Below, one piece after another: positions 17,049-24,682 of a stretch of DNA of 64,000 nt. Numbering within the stretch: position 1 is the stretch's first letter; every line of letters begins with the position of its first letter. The DNA lies in the NCBI RefSeq assembly GCF_035645195.1, contig NZ_DASQNA010000031.1, positions 62,001-126,000 on the forward strand, in the 5' to 3' direction. The notes under the pieces are model-generated. The model ran no database searches. It saw nothing but the letters and a program-made list of their open reading frames with translations, and was not told the DNA's origin. The position numbers and the translations under genes are program-made. The DNA is from Paenibacillus sp. Its GTDB lineage: Bacteria; Bacillota; Bacilli; Paenibacillales; YIM-B00363.

Positions 17049-17951
17049 ATGGAACAGAAAAACATCAGCGTTATTCAAGCGCCGTTCGGGTTCGGATCGA
17101 GCCGTCCGGGGACGGAGCTCGGGCCGGAGGGCATGCGTTCCGCCGGGCTGCTGCGGCAAATTCGACAGCTCGGCTTCGAGGTGAAGGACGAGCATTCGGT
17201 GCAAGTTTCGTCCGCGGCCGCCTCTGCGCCGTCGCCGTCGAAAATACAGCATTACCCGGCCGTTCGGGAGATGGCGGAGCGCGTGGCGGGACACGTGTCC
17301 GACGCCGTCCGCTCGGGCAGCTTCCCGCTCGTGCTCGGCGGCGACCAAAGCGTGACGATCGGAGCGTTCGCCGGCTTGACGCCGCACTACGAGAATCTTG
17401 GAGCCATCTGTTTTACGGCGTACGGCGGACTGCTGACCGAGGCGACGTCGCCCACCGGCTCCGCGAACGGCATGCCGCTCGCCGTCGCGCTCGGCAAAGC
17501 CGGACTCGCGCTGTCGGACGTGTACGCGGGGGCGAAGCCGCTGAACAAATCGAAGCTGGCGCTGATCGGCGTTCGGCAGTTGGAGCCGTCGGAGCGCGAG
17601 ATCATTCGCTCGGAAGGCATCGCTTTCTTCTCGATGTACGATATCGACAAGCTCGGCATCGAACGGGTCATCGAGAAGGCGCTGGAGGTGGCGGGCGACG
17701 GGACGGACGGCATCCATTTGAGCATCGCCGCGGACAGCCTCGATCCGCTGGAGGCGCCGGGCGTCGGATTCCCGATCCCGGGCGGATTGTCGTATCGGGA
17801 GGCGCATTTCGCGTGCGAGCTGCTCGCAGAGACGGGTAAAATTACGTCGATGGACGTGGCGGAAGTGAATCCGGCTCAAGACGAGAATCGGCGAACGGCT
17901 AGGCTCGCGGTCGGCCTGATCGCTTCGGCGCTCGGCAAACGGATTATTTAA
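17049..17951 (+). CDS. Arginase-family protein lacking metal ligands (pseudo-ureohydrolase)
   Basis: At 300 residues it has the length and fold signature of arginases: an N-terminal GTELGPEGMR segment, LVLGGDQSVTIG, the SLDPLEAPGVG region, and MDVAEVNP with a TARLAVGL tail. The metal-binding residues are mostly gone. GGDHS reads GGDQS (Gln100), DAHxD reads TAYGG (Thr123, Tyr125, Gly127), and DxD reads AAD (Ala227, Asp229), so five of six expected Mn2+ ligands are replaced. Hydrolysis of arginine is therefore unlikely; a regulatory or binding role is possible. A weak AGGGTGG precedes the ATG. The panE-like gene starts 6 bases after the stop, so the two are probably co-expressed. Confidence 0.8.
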   Translation: MEQKNISVIQAPFGFGSSRPGTELGPEGMRSAGLLRQIRQLGFEVKDEHSVQVSSAAASAPSPSKIQHYPAVREMAERVAGHVSDAVRSGSFPLVLGGDQSVTIGAFAGLTPHYENLGAICFTAYGGLLTEATSPTGSANGMPLAVALGKAGLALSDVYAGAKPLNKSKLALIGVRQLEPSEREIIRSEGIAFFSMYDIDKLGIERVIEKALEVAGDGTDGIHLSIAADSLDPLEAPGVGFPIPGGLSYREAHFACELLAETGKITSMDVAEVNPAQDENRRTARLAVGLIASALGKRII

Positions 17952-17957
17952 CCGCCT

Positions 17958-18878
17958 ATGCGAATCGACATCGTCGGCGCGGGCTCGCTCGGGCTGCTGC
18001 TCGCCGGCAGGCTCGCCGTCGTCCCGGCGGCTAAGGTTCGCGTCGTGACGCGAACGCGTGAGCAGGCCGCCGCTCTGGCGCGGGACGGCGTCGCCGTCTC
18101 GGAGCTCGACGGCCGGGAACGCGCTGCGCCGGTCGCCGGCGTAGGCTTCGGCGACGCCGCCGAAACGGCGGGCGAAGCGAACTGGACGCTGTTCGCAACG
18201 AAGCAGACGCACTGGGACGAAGCGCTAGTCCGGTTCGCCGCGCTCGCGACTGCCAGCGGCTCGCGGCTGCTGCTGTTTCAGAACGGCGTCGGGCATCGCG
18301 AGCGGCTCGCGGCTGCGGGCGCGGATCCGGCGCGGCTCCATGTCGCGGTCACGACGGAAGGCGCCGCCAAGACGTCCGCCCGCTCCGTCGCGCATACCGG
18401 CAAAGGGCGGACGATCGTCGGCGGGGGGGACTTAGAACCGCTCGAAACGTTCGCCGCCCTTCTTCGCGAGGCGGGGTTCGAAGCCGACGTCGCTCGGGAT
18501 ATCGAACGCCACGTCTGGCGCAAGCTGCTCGTCAATAGCGTCATCAACCCGCTCACGGCCGTGCTGCGAGTCGAAAACGGGGCGCTCCCGGCATCGCCGC
18601 ATTTCCTTCAGTTGATGCGGTCGCTGCATGACGAAGCGCTGGCCGCGCTGCCCGATCTCGCTCTCGAGGATCCGGAGGAAGCGTGGCGGCAGGTGCTGAC
18701 CGTGTGCGAAAAAACGGCGGCGAACCGCTCCTCCATGCTGCAGGATGTGCTCGCGGGCAGACCGACGGAAATCGAATTCATTACGGGAGCGGTGCTGCGG
18801 CGCGCTGAGGCGTCCGGCGCGGCGGCGCCGACGCACGCCGCGCTGTACCGCATGGTGAAAGGAATCGAGAGCCGCTGA
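17958..18878 (+). CDS. panE: 2-dehydropantoate 2-reductase (ketopantoate reductase) family protein
   Basis: A 306-residue ApbA/PanE-family reductase. It has the N-terminal Rossmann motif GAGSLGLLLAG, the ATKQTHWDEA loop, the conserved QNGVGH, and the catalytic-lysine segment VWRKLLVNSVINPLTA in the helical C-terminal domain. The family reduces ketopantoate with NADPH in pantothenate synthesis, but many paralogues reduce other 2-oxo acids, so the exact substrate is not settled. The start is 6 bases after the upstream stop without a strong ribosome site, which suggests translational coupling to the pseudo-arginase gene. Confidence 0.8.
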   Translation: MRIDIVGAGSLGLLLAGRLAVVPAAKVRVVTRTREQAAALARDGVAVSELDGRERAAPVAGVGFGDAAETAGEANWTLFATKQTHWDEALVRFAALATASGSRLLLFQNGVGHRERLAAAGADPARLHVAVTTEGAAKTSARSVAHTGKGRTIVGGGDLEPLETFAALLREAGFEADVARDIERHVWRKLLVNSVINPLTAVLRVENGALPASPHFLQLMRSLHDEALAALPDLALEDPEEAWRQVLTVCEKTAANRSSMLQDVLAGRPTEIEFITGAVLRRAEASGAAAPTHAALYRMVKGIESR

Positions 18879-18915
18879 CGCTGATTCTCAGTCCCGGGAT
18901 CCATACAATTTTCAC

Positions 18916-18983
18916 TTGCCAAATTCCCCCTTCTCGCATATTATGATTGTAATCAGTCCTTGATTATAATTATTCTAATTAAG
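18916..18983 (+). promoter_or_regulatory. Promoter and palindromic operator of the CzcD-like gene
   Basis: -35 TTGCCA (18916-18921), a 17-base spacer, and -10 TATTAT (18939-18944). A 25-bp AT-rich imperfect palindrome begins 15 bases later (18959-18983, ends CTTGAT...ATTAAG). Its place over the transcript start suits a repressor; ArsR-type metal sensors such as CzrA control czcD in Bacillus, but no specific consensus was confirmed. Confidence 0.6.
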
Positions 18984-19000
18984 CGGGAGGGGGAGCGCTC

Positions 19001-19936
19001 ATGGTCGAAAAAGATTACCATCACATCAGTCACCGGAAAGAGCAAACGAAAACGAAGAAGACGCTCTGGATCACTTTGATTCTGACGTTGGCCTTCACGA
19101 TCGTGGAAATCGTCGGCGGTCTCCTTTCCAACTCTTTGGCGCTGCTTTCGGATTCGGCGCATATGATTTCGGACGTCTTCGCGCTCGGACTCAGCATGAC
19201 GGCGATCTACATGGCGACGCGCAAGCCGAACGGCAAATATACGTTCGGGTACGTGCGTTTCGAGACGATCGCCTCCTTCTTGAACGGGCTGGCGCTCATG
19301 ATCATCGCCGGCGGCATTTTCGTGCAGGGCATCGTCCGCATGATTCGGCCGGAGCCGATCGAGCTAGGATTAATGCTCGGCATCGCTTCCGTCGGCCTTG
19401 TGGTGAACTTGGTCCTTACGATCGTCCTGAGCCGCAGCATGGAGGAAGAGAAAAATTTGAACGTGCAGAGCGCTCTGTGGCATTTTATCGGAGACCTGCT
19501 GAGCTCCGTCGGGGTTATCGTATCGGCCGCGCTCATCTATTTTACCGGCGTGCTGCTTTTTGACCCGCTCGTCAGCATGGCGATCGGCGGCATTATTTGC
19601 ACGGGCGGCTTCCGCATCGCGAGAGAATCGTACCGAGTCCTGATGGACACGGTTCCGGACCACCTCGATCTCGAGGAAATTCGGAAAGACATCTTGGCCG
19701 TGGAAGGCGTCAAGAACGTGCACGACATGCACGTGTGGACGATCGCCACCGATCAATATTCGCTCACGGCGCATGTGTTCGTTCATCAGGATATTCAACC
19801 GATGTGCGTGACGCTCGCGGTCGGCGAAATGCTGACGTCGAAGCACGGCATCGCTCACTCCACGATTCAAATCGAGCATCCGCTTCTGCACGATCATGGG
19901 GAATTCGGCAAGGAACAGCTAAAGGTCGTGTCTTAA
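19001..19936 (+). CDS. Cation diffusion facilitator (CzcD/ZitB-type metal exporter)
   Basis: A 311-residue membrane protein with six predicted helices. The transport-site His/Asp pairs are visible: SDSAHMISD in helix 2 and WHFIGDLLSS in helix 5. The C-terminal cytoplasmic domain (about 215-311) has the ferredoxin-like dimer fold of the family (NVHDMHVWTI). A His-containing N-terminus (DYHHISH) is also typical. It exports Zn2+ and probably Cd2+ or Co2+ in exchange for protons. The ATG is preceded by GGGAGGGGGAG. The gene stands alone between its own promoter/operator and a shared terminator. Confidence 0.9.
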   Translation: MVEKDYHHISHRKEQTKTKKTLWITLILTLAFTIVEIVGGLLSNSLALLSDSAHMISDVFALGLSMTAIYMATRKPNGKYTFGYVRFETIASFLNGLALMIIAGGIFVQGIVRMIRPEPIELGLMLGIASVGLVVNLVLTIVLSRSMEEEKNLNVQSALWHFIGDLLSSVGVIVSAALIYFTGVLLFDPLVSMAIGGIICTGGFRIARESYRVLMDTVPDHLDLEEIRKDILAVEGVKNVHDMHVWTIATDQYSLTAHVFVHQDIQPMCVTLAVGEMLTSKHGIAHSTIQIEHPLLHDHGEFGKEQLKVVS

Positions 19937-19956
19937 TAAGCGAACTTGCATAAAAA

Positions 19957-19989
19957 GGCCGCCGGAACGAGTAAGCTCGCCCGGCGGCC
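19957..19989. terminator. Bidirectional terminator
   Basis: A 9-bp stem (GGCCGCCGG paired with CCGGCGGCC) with an inner CGAG/CTCG extension. A-run on the left and GTTT on the right. It sits between the converging metal-exporter and flagellin-like genes. Confidence 0.75.
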
Positions 19990-20005
19990 GTTTCGCGTTA
20001 TCGGG

Positions 20006-20833
20006 TTATCGGGGGAACAAATAATCCAGCAAGTTTTGCTGCGATGCGAAGACGGAGCCGATCGCGGCGAGCGCGTACTGCTGCAAAACGCGGTTGCGTT
20101 CGAGCTCCGCGGAGAGCCGGACCGGGTCCACTTCCTGGTAGTTTTCGACCAGCTCGTCGAGCTCGCGTTGTTTGCTTTCCATGAGGCCCGCGCGGGACTC
20201 CAAAATAAACTCGCCGGTGCCGAGCCGCTGCTGGAAGCCGTTCAACGTTTCGACCGCGGCCTCCAGCTTCGCGACGGCCGCGTTGGCGTTAGGGACGGAG
20301 CTGACGGACGTGCTTTCGACGTCCAAGCCGCCGCTGCCGGCGGTCGCGTTGATAAACAGGAACTCGTACGACTCCCCCGGTCCTGTCGCGACCTTAAAGC
20401 CGGAGCCCGAATTCGCGTACGTGCCGTCCAGATAGGACTTGCCGTCGAACCCGGCGTTTGCGGAGATTTCGTTCAGCTCTTCCGTCAGCTTCTCGTACTG
20501 CTCGTTCAACGCGGTCCGTTCGCCCGTGCTGAGTCCGCCCGCGCGCACTTGATTGGCGATTTCGAGCATTTTCTCGAGCGTATCGAGCTGCAGCGACGCC
20601 GCGTCGCTGACGACGGAGACGACGGCCGCGCCTTCGTCGATTCGGTCCAAATACGACTCGTATGCTGCGCTTTCTGCTTCGTACGATTGAATTTTACGGT
20701 AAAGAAACGGATTGTCCGACGGCGAATTGATTTTTTTACCGGTCGAAAGCTGCATCGTCAGCGTGCGGTTCACGTTCTCCAATCGATTGTAATTGGAGAT
20801 GGAACGCAATATCGTTGCGAAGTACGACGTCAT
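20006..20833 (-). CDS. Flagellin/FlgL-like protein
   Basis: A 275-residue protein with the flagellin-type terminal helices. The N-terminal part has MQLSTGKKINSPSDNP, closer to the FlgL version than to the usual flagellin one. The C-terminal coil (VRLSAELERNRVLQQYALAAI...SQQNLLDYLF) corresponds to the D0 domain. The middle is short. It could be a minor filament or hook-junction protein. A FliS-like gene lies 13 bases upstream, as expected for a flagellin-chaperone pair, but no other flagellar genes are in the window. No ribosome site problem was seen. Confidence 0.8.
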   Translation of the reverse strand: MTSYFATILRSISNYNRLENVNRTLTMQLSTGKKINSPSDNPFLYRKIQSYEAESAAYESYLDRIDEGAAVVSVVSDAASLQLDTLEKMLEIANQVRAGGLSTGERTALNEQYEKLTEELNEISANAGFDGKSYLDGTYANSGSGFKVATGPGESYEFLFINATAGSGGLDVESTSVSSVPNANAAVAKLEAAVETLNGFQQRLGTGEFILESRAGLMESKQRELDELVENYQEVDPVRLSAELERNRVLQQYALAAIGSVFASQQNLLDYLFPR

Positions 20834-20846
20834 GCCGGTTTCCCCC

Positions 20847-21188
20847 TCACCGCAAAATTCGATCGATCCAGCCTTCGGCAGCTTCGTGCTCGCCGCGGCA
20901 AAGATGCAAGGAAGCCTTCGCGTACGCTATCCGCAAAGCATCGCACAAGGCGGTGTCGGCGTCCGGGTGCCGCGCGGCGGACCGCAGCCAGCGCGACAGC
21001 GCGTTCAAGATGCGGAGCGCGCGATGCTCGTGCCGGGCTCTTCGCCATGGATGCGACGTCGCGGATGCGGCGCGGATTGCCGCCAGCGCGGCTTCGTGAA
21101 GCTTTAGCGACGCCGTTTTCGCGTCGAGCGTCGACGCATAAGCGCGCTGATATTCGCGCAGCGTGTCCCGGTACAGCTTGGCATCCAT
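20847..21188 (-). CDS. FliS-like flagellin chaperone
   Basis: A 113-residue all-helical protein. The pattern resembles FliS: an N-terminal YRDTLREYQRAYASTLDAKT, where FliS has Y-x-Q and T-x-x-x-L, followed by LHEAALAAIRAA, the central ALRILNALSRWL helix, and a C-terminal EHEAAEGWIDRIL helix. Similarity is by helix pattern and size rather than strong identity. FliS binds the disordered C-terminus of flagellin in the cytoplasm before export. The adjacent flagellin-like gene 13 bases downstream supports the call. AAGGAGG lies 11 bases before the ATG. Confidence 0.6.
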   Translation of the reverse strand: MDAKLYRDTLREYQRAYASTLDAKTASLKLHEAALAAIRAASATSHPWRRARHEHRALRILNALSRWLRSAARHPDADTALCDALRIAYAKASLHLCRGEHEAAEGWIDRILR

Positions 21189-21275
21189 GGCTGAGCTGGC
21201 CTCCTTGCCGGCCTTGCGGCCGCCTCTCGATTCTAGTTACTCTATCTTTATGTGCGGGGCCGAAAGATATGACAC

Positions 21276-21551
21276 TCAGCGGGTGACAGATTGATATTCT
21301 TCTTCCAAACGCTCCTTCACGGAATCGTTGCTGCCTTGCACCGACAGACGAAGTTCGCCGTATTCTCTAACGATGGCGCGAATCGTCGCACAGTCGTCGC
21401 GGTCGGCCGCTTCGCCGATCGATTCGATGACGGAATACGTCAGCGCGTCGAACGCGTCCCGAAATCCGGAGTCGGGCTCCGAGGTTTTTCGGTAGTCCTC
21501 ATAGTATCGTTTGAGCCGCTCAATAAGCGTTTCGTCGCGGTGTGCGTCCAA
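21276..21551 (-). CDS. Hypothetical protein, 91 aa
   Basis: I do not recognise this family. The small, acidic, helical protein (RLKRYYEDYRKT..., RAIVREYGELRLSVQG) has no signal peptide. The TTG start is chosen because AAGGAGG lies exactly 7 bases upstream. It is 87 bases upstream of the FliS-like gene on the same strand and could be in the same transcript. A link with the flagellin pair is possible but rests on position only. Confidence 0.6.
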   Translation of the reverse strand: MDAHRDETLIERLKRYYEDYRKTSEPDSGFRDAFDALTYSVIESIGEAADRDDCATIRAIVREYGELRLSVQGSNDSVKERLEEEYQSVTR

Positions 21552-21691
21552 AATGGTTCCTCCTTTTTCATATTCCTCTATAAAATGTCCCGAACGTCCG
21601 GTTTTATGTGCGGCGCGGAACGTGCAAGTAAGGTATAATACGAGACAAGGATGACGTTACGAAAGCGATTTTACGAACAAGGAGTCGGACT

Positions 21692-22426
21692 ATGCTGAAA
21701 GCGAACGGCCTGACGAAAAGTTACGGAGATACCCAGGTGCTCCGGGGAATCGATCTGGAGGTGCATCGCGGCGATTTCGTCGCCGTCATCGGCGGCAGCG
21801 GCAGCGGCAAAAGCACGCTTCTCCGCTGTCTCGTCGGGAAGGAGCGGCCGGACGGCGGAGAGGTTGTCTTCAACGGCGTCAATTTGACGAAGAGCTCTTG
21901 GTGGGCGCGGTGGGAAGCCAGCAAAGATTGGGCGGTCATCGGGACGGCGGATCAATTGAACGGACGCCGGACGGCGTTCCGCAACGTTGTGACCGGACGG
22001 CTGCGGCAGTTCTCGTTCTGGAGGCTGCTTCTCGGCGGCAAGCCGTCGGAGGAGGAGCACATCCGGGCGATGGATCACCTGGAGCAAGTAGGACTGCTGG
22101 ACAAAGCGTTCCAACCCGTCGAGAAATTGAGCGGCGGCGAGAAACAGCGCGTGTTGATTGCGAGAGCGCTTTCGCAAGGAGCGAAGCTGATCGTTGCCGA
22201 CGATCCGGTGTCTAGCCTAGATCCGCACTCGGCGGAACGCATGATGGAGAGCTTCAAGGAGCTGTATCGGCGCGAGACGGTTACGGTCGTCTGCGCGCTG
22301 CAAAATATCGAAATGGCCGAAAAATACGCCTCGCGCATCGTCGGCATCGTCGACGGGCGCGTCGAGTTCGACATTCGGGCTCGCCGCCTGACGGCTGCGG
22401 AGCGCAACAAGCTGCTGTCTCGTTAG
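21692..22426 (+). CDS. Orphan ABC ATPase (PhnC-like) with altered catalytic residues
   Basis: A 244-residue ATP-binding cassette protein most like phosphonate-type ATPases. The Walker A GGSGSGKST (34-42) and signature LSGGEKQR (146-153) are intact. The Walker B segment reads VADDP, so the catalytic Glu after the Walker B Asp is Asp171. The switch His, expected in the NLHQ segment of PhnC, is replaced (ALQN, Gln204). No permease or binding protein is nearby. Slow or regulatory ATP turnover would be expected. It is a single gene closed by its own terminator; an ATG follows ACAAGGAGTCGG. Confidence 0.8.
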   Translation: MLKANGLTKSYGDTQVLRGIDLEVHRGDFVAVIGGSGSGKSTLLRCLVGKERPDGGEVVFNGVNLTKSSWWARWEASKDWAVIGTADQLNGRRTAFRNVVTGRLRQFSFWRLLLGGKPSEEEHIRAMDHLEQVGLLDKAFQPVEKLSGGEKQRVLIARALSQGAKLIVADDPVSSLDPHSAERMMESFKELYRRETVTVVCALQNIEMAEKYASRIVGIVDGRVEFDIRARRLTAAERNKLLSR

Positions 22427-22441
22427 GACGCAGCGACAATA

Positions 22442-22470
22442 AGCTCGCCAAGACTTCTTGGCGGGCTTTT
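22442..22470 (+). terminator. Intrinsic terminator of the ABC ATPase gene
   Basis: An 11-bp stem with one wobble (22442-22452 and 22457-22467), 4-base loop, followed by TTTTCT. Confidence 0.8.
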
Positions 22471-22487
22471 CTATTGCTGCAAAAGAG

Positions 22488-22546
22488 AAACAATAAGAGA
22501 AACGAAAAGAAATGCGTTGACAGAAGAGAAAACGATAAAATACAAT
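22488..22546 (+). promoter_or_regulatory. Promoter with AAACRAWAA direct repeats before oxidoreductase gene
   Basis: -35 TTGACA (22517-22522), 18-base spacer, -10 TACAAT (22541-22546). Direct repeats AAACAATAA (22488), AAACGAAAA (22500) and AAACGATAAAA (22530) surround and overlap the promoter. The same repeats occur at 24633-24653 before the sugar operon, and a variant in the DeoR promoter. They look like DeoR-family operators, so the two adjacent DeoR regulators are the candidates. Confidence 0.7.
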
Positions 22547-22586
22547 ATTAAGTGACAATAAATGATATGATAAAGGATGATTCGGG

Positions 22587-23609
22587 ATGACGGGGAAAAC
22601 GACGTTGGGCGTTTGCATTATCGGAGCGGGCAGAGCCGGCATGATCCACGCGGTCAATTTTCGGAAAAGCGTACCGTACGCGCGGCTCGTCGCCGTCGCC
22701 GATCCGAATATGGAAGCGGCGGCGCGGGCTGCGGCCGAGCTGGAGATCGACCGCTACTACACGGATTATCGCGACGCGCTGGAGGATGCGGCGGTCGACG
22801 CCGTCGTCGTCGTCACGCCGACCGCTTTCCACCGCGAAATCGTCGTCGCCGCGGCGGCGGCCGGCAAGCACGTGCTGTGCGAAAAGCCGATGGCGATGAA
22901 CGAGCGGGAGTGCGACGACATGATCGAAGCGTGCGAGAAGGCGGGCGTGCAGTTGCAAATCGCGTTTATGCGCCGGTTCGACGAAAGCTTCCAGGAAGCG
23001 AAGCGGCAAATCGAAGCAGGCGCGATCGGCGACGTCGTTATGGTGAAGTCGCTCACCCGCGGACCGAGCACGCCGCAGCCGTGGATGTACGATTTGAAGA
23101 AGAGCAACGGTCCGCTCGCCGAGGTGAACAGCCACGACATCGACACGCTGCGGTGGTTCGCCGGCGCGGACATCGCCGAGGTGTTCGCCGTCGGCGGCAA
23201 CTTCCGCTGCCCGGACATCCGCGCCGAATTTCCCGATTTCTACGACAACGTTTCGCTGAACGCGAAGTTCGTCGACGGGAAATTGGGGAGCATCGACGGC
23301 GCGATGGGCGTCCAGTACGGATACGACAGCCGCGTGGAGATTTTGGGGACGGAGGGCGTCATTTACCTCGGTCAGACGCATGAGCGCACGATCGTCACGG
23401 CCGGGAAAGGGAAGGAGCTGCGCCGCCCGTTCATGAACAGCTGGCGCTCCTTATATAAGGAAGCGTATCTTGCGGAGGATACGGATTTCATCGCCTCGAT
23501 CCGGGAGGGGCGGCCGCCGCGCGTAACCGGCTATGACGGCAAAATGGCGGTGAAAGTCGTCGAAGCGGGCAACGCGTCGCTTCGGCTCGGCGCCGTCGTT
23601 AAACTGTAA
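22587..23609 (+). CDS. Gfo/Idh/MocA family oxidoreductase
   Basis: A 340-residue NAD(P)-dependent sugar or cyclitol dehydrogenase. The Rossmann motif is GAGRAGMIHAVNF, the conserved EKPMAMNE segment holds the Lys that contacts substrate and cofactor, and VNSHDIDTLRWF carries the usual His/Asp of the active site. It resembles inositol 2-dehydrogenases, but the substrate is not determined. It has its own strong promoter with the same operator repeats as the sugar operon starting at 24683, and so probably belongs to the same regulon. A terminator separates it from the convergent DeoR gene. Confidence 0.85.
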   Translation: MTGKTTLGVCIIGAGRAGMIHAVNFRKSVPYARLVAVADPNMEAAARAAAELEIDRYYTDYRDALEDAAVDAVVVVTPTAFHREIVVAAAAAGKHVLCEKPMAMNERECDDMIEACEKAGVQLQIAFMRRFDESFQEAKRQIEAGAIGDVVMVKSLTRGPSTPQPWMYDLKKSNGPLAEVNSHDIDTLRWFAGADIAEVFAVGGNFRCPDIRAEFPDFYDNVSLNAKFVDGKLGSIDGAMGVQYGYDSRVEILGTEGVIYLGQTHERTIVTAGKGKELRRPFMNSWRSLYKEAYLAEDTDFIASIREGRPPRVTGYDGKMAVKVVEAGNASLRLGAVVKL

Positions 23610-23616
23610 CGGCAAA

Positions 23617-23657
23617 AAGGCCCGGAGCCGGCGATACGCCGCCGAGCTCCGAGCCTT
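23617..23657. terminator. Bidirectional terminator
   Basis: A 12-bp stem with one mismatch (23617-23628 and 23646-23657), A-run on the left and TTGT on the right, between convergent genes. Confidence 0.7.
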
Positions 23658-23681
23658 GTATTACGGTTAACCGTCTAACGC

Positions 23682-24479
23682 TTACCTGCCTGCGACATGC
23701 ACTTCGATGCCGTGCTCGGCCAGCTCCTCGAGCGACCGTTCGTCCACGCCGTCGTCCGTGATCAACGCGTCGATTTCGTGGGGCCGCACGAATTGGACGA
23801 AGGAGTTTTTCCCGATCTTGCCGCTGTCGCACAGGACGATCACCTGCGTGGCGACCTTCACCATAATTTTCTTGATTTCCGCCTGATTGATATCGGGGGT
23901 CGTGCCCCCTTTCTCGACGCTGAACGCGTTCGTGCCGAGGAACACTTTGTCGACGTTCAGCTCCGACAGGAGACCCGCCGCGAACGGACCGATCGTGCAG
24001 TGGAATTTCTTGCGCAGCATGCCGCCGATGACGACGACGTTGACGCCTTCGAACGCTTCGAGGCAAAGGGCGATTTCGATGTCGTTGACGATCGCGGTGA
24101 CGTTGCGCTTATCGCGGAGCAGCTTCGCGAGCTCCATCGTCGTCGTGCCCGTATCCAAAATGATAATATCGCCGTCCTCGATCATGGAAGCGGCTTTGGC
24201 GGCGATGCGGCGCTTTTCGGAGAGCCGCTCCACGTTGCGCGCTTGATTGTCCGGCTCGAAGCCCATTTTGACGAAGTCGCTCGGAATGGCCCCGCCGTGG
24301 GTGCGCTTCAGCAGCCCCGCCGCCTCGAGATCGCGCAGATCTCCGCGGATCGTTGCCGGGGACACTTTGAAATATTCGATTAAGTCCGGGACGAGCACTT
24401 TCTTTTTCTCATTGACCAAACGGACGATTTCCGCTCGCCGCTCCTCGGCGAACAACACTTCGGTAGGCTTGTCGCTCAT
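23682..24479 (-). CDS. DeoR/GlpR-family transcriptional regulator 1
   Basis: A 265-residue regulator. The N-terminal DeoR helix-turn-helix includes SPATIRGDLRDLE and ends with KRTHGGAI. The C-terminal DeoRC sensor has DTGTTTMELAK and GGMLRKKF, the ribose-5-phosphate-isomerase-like fold that binds a phosphosugar effector. It is divergent from the sugar operon and convergent with the oxidoreductase gene, and the operator-like repeats lie at both. It most likely represses both transcripts until a phosphorylated intermediate appears. A paralogue is encoded inside the operon at 27267. Confidence 0.9.
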   Translation of the reverse strand: MSDKPTEVLFAEERRAEIVRLVNEKKKVLVPDLIEYFKVSPATIRGDLRDLEAAGLLKRTHGGAIPSDFVKMGFEPDNQARNVERLSEKRRIAAKAASMIEDGDIIILDTGTTTMELAKLLRDKRNVTAIVNDIEIALCLEAFEGVNVVVIGGMLRKKFHCTIGPFAAGLLSELNVDKVFLGTNAFSVEKGGTTPDINQAEIKKIMVKVATQVIVLCDSGKIGKNSFVQFVRPHEIDALITDDGVDERSLEELAEHGIEVHVAGR

Positions 24480-24523
24480 GGGAAGGCTCCCTTTCGTTCT
24501 AGCAATCGTTACAAACTTCCGTA

Positions 24524-24553
24524 ATTATATCATTTGGTGTCGTTTTTAAACAA
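24524..24553 (-). promoter_or_regulatory. Promoter of DeoR regulator 1
   Basis: On the minus strand -35 TTGTTT (24548-24553), 18-base spacer, -10 TATAAT (24524-24529). The spacer starts with AAAAACGAC, a variant of the AAACGA repeat, which could allow autoregulation. Confidence 0.65.
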
Positions 24554-24589
24554 TAGATAAGACAAACGCCAATGAAATGCAAAATTCGA

Positions 24590-24653
24590 TTGACAGATAT
24601 CGAGTGTTGTCATATGATCTCAATATAATACGAAACGAAAGTAAACGATAAAA
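24590..24653 (+). promoter_or_regulatory. Strong promoter and DeoR-type operator of the sugar operon
   Basis: -35 TTGACA (24590-24595), 17-base spacer, -10 TATGAT (24613-24618): nearly consensus sigma-A. Direct repeats AAACGAAAG (24633) and AAACGATAAAA (24643), 10 bases apart (one helical turn), lie just downstream of the expected start, where a repressor would block elongation. Confidence 0.75.
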
Positions 24654-24682
24654 TTAGAGATTTCGGTTAGGACGTGATGAAC

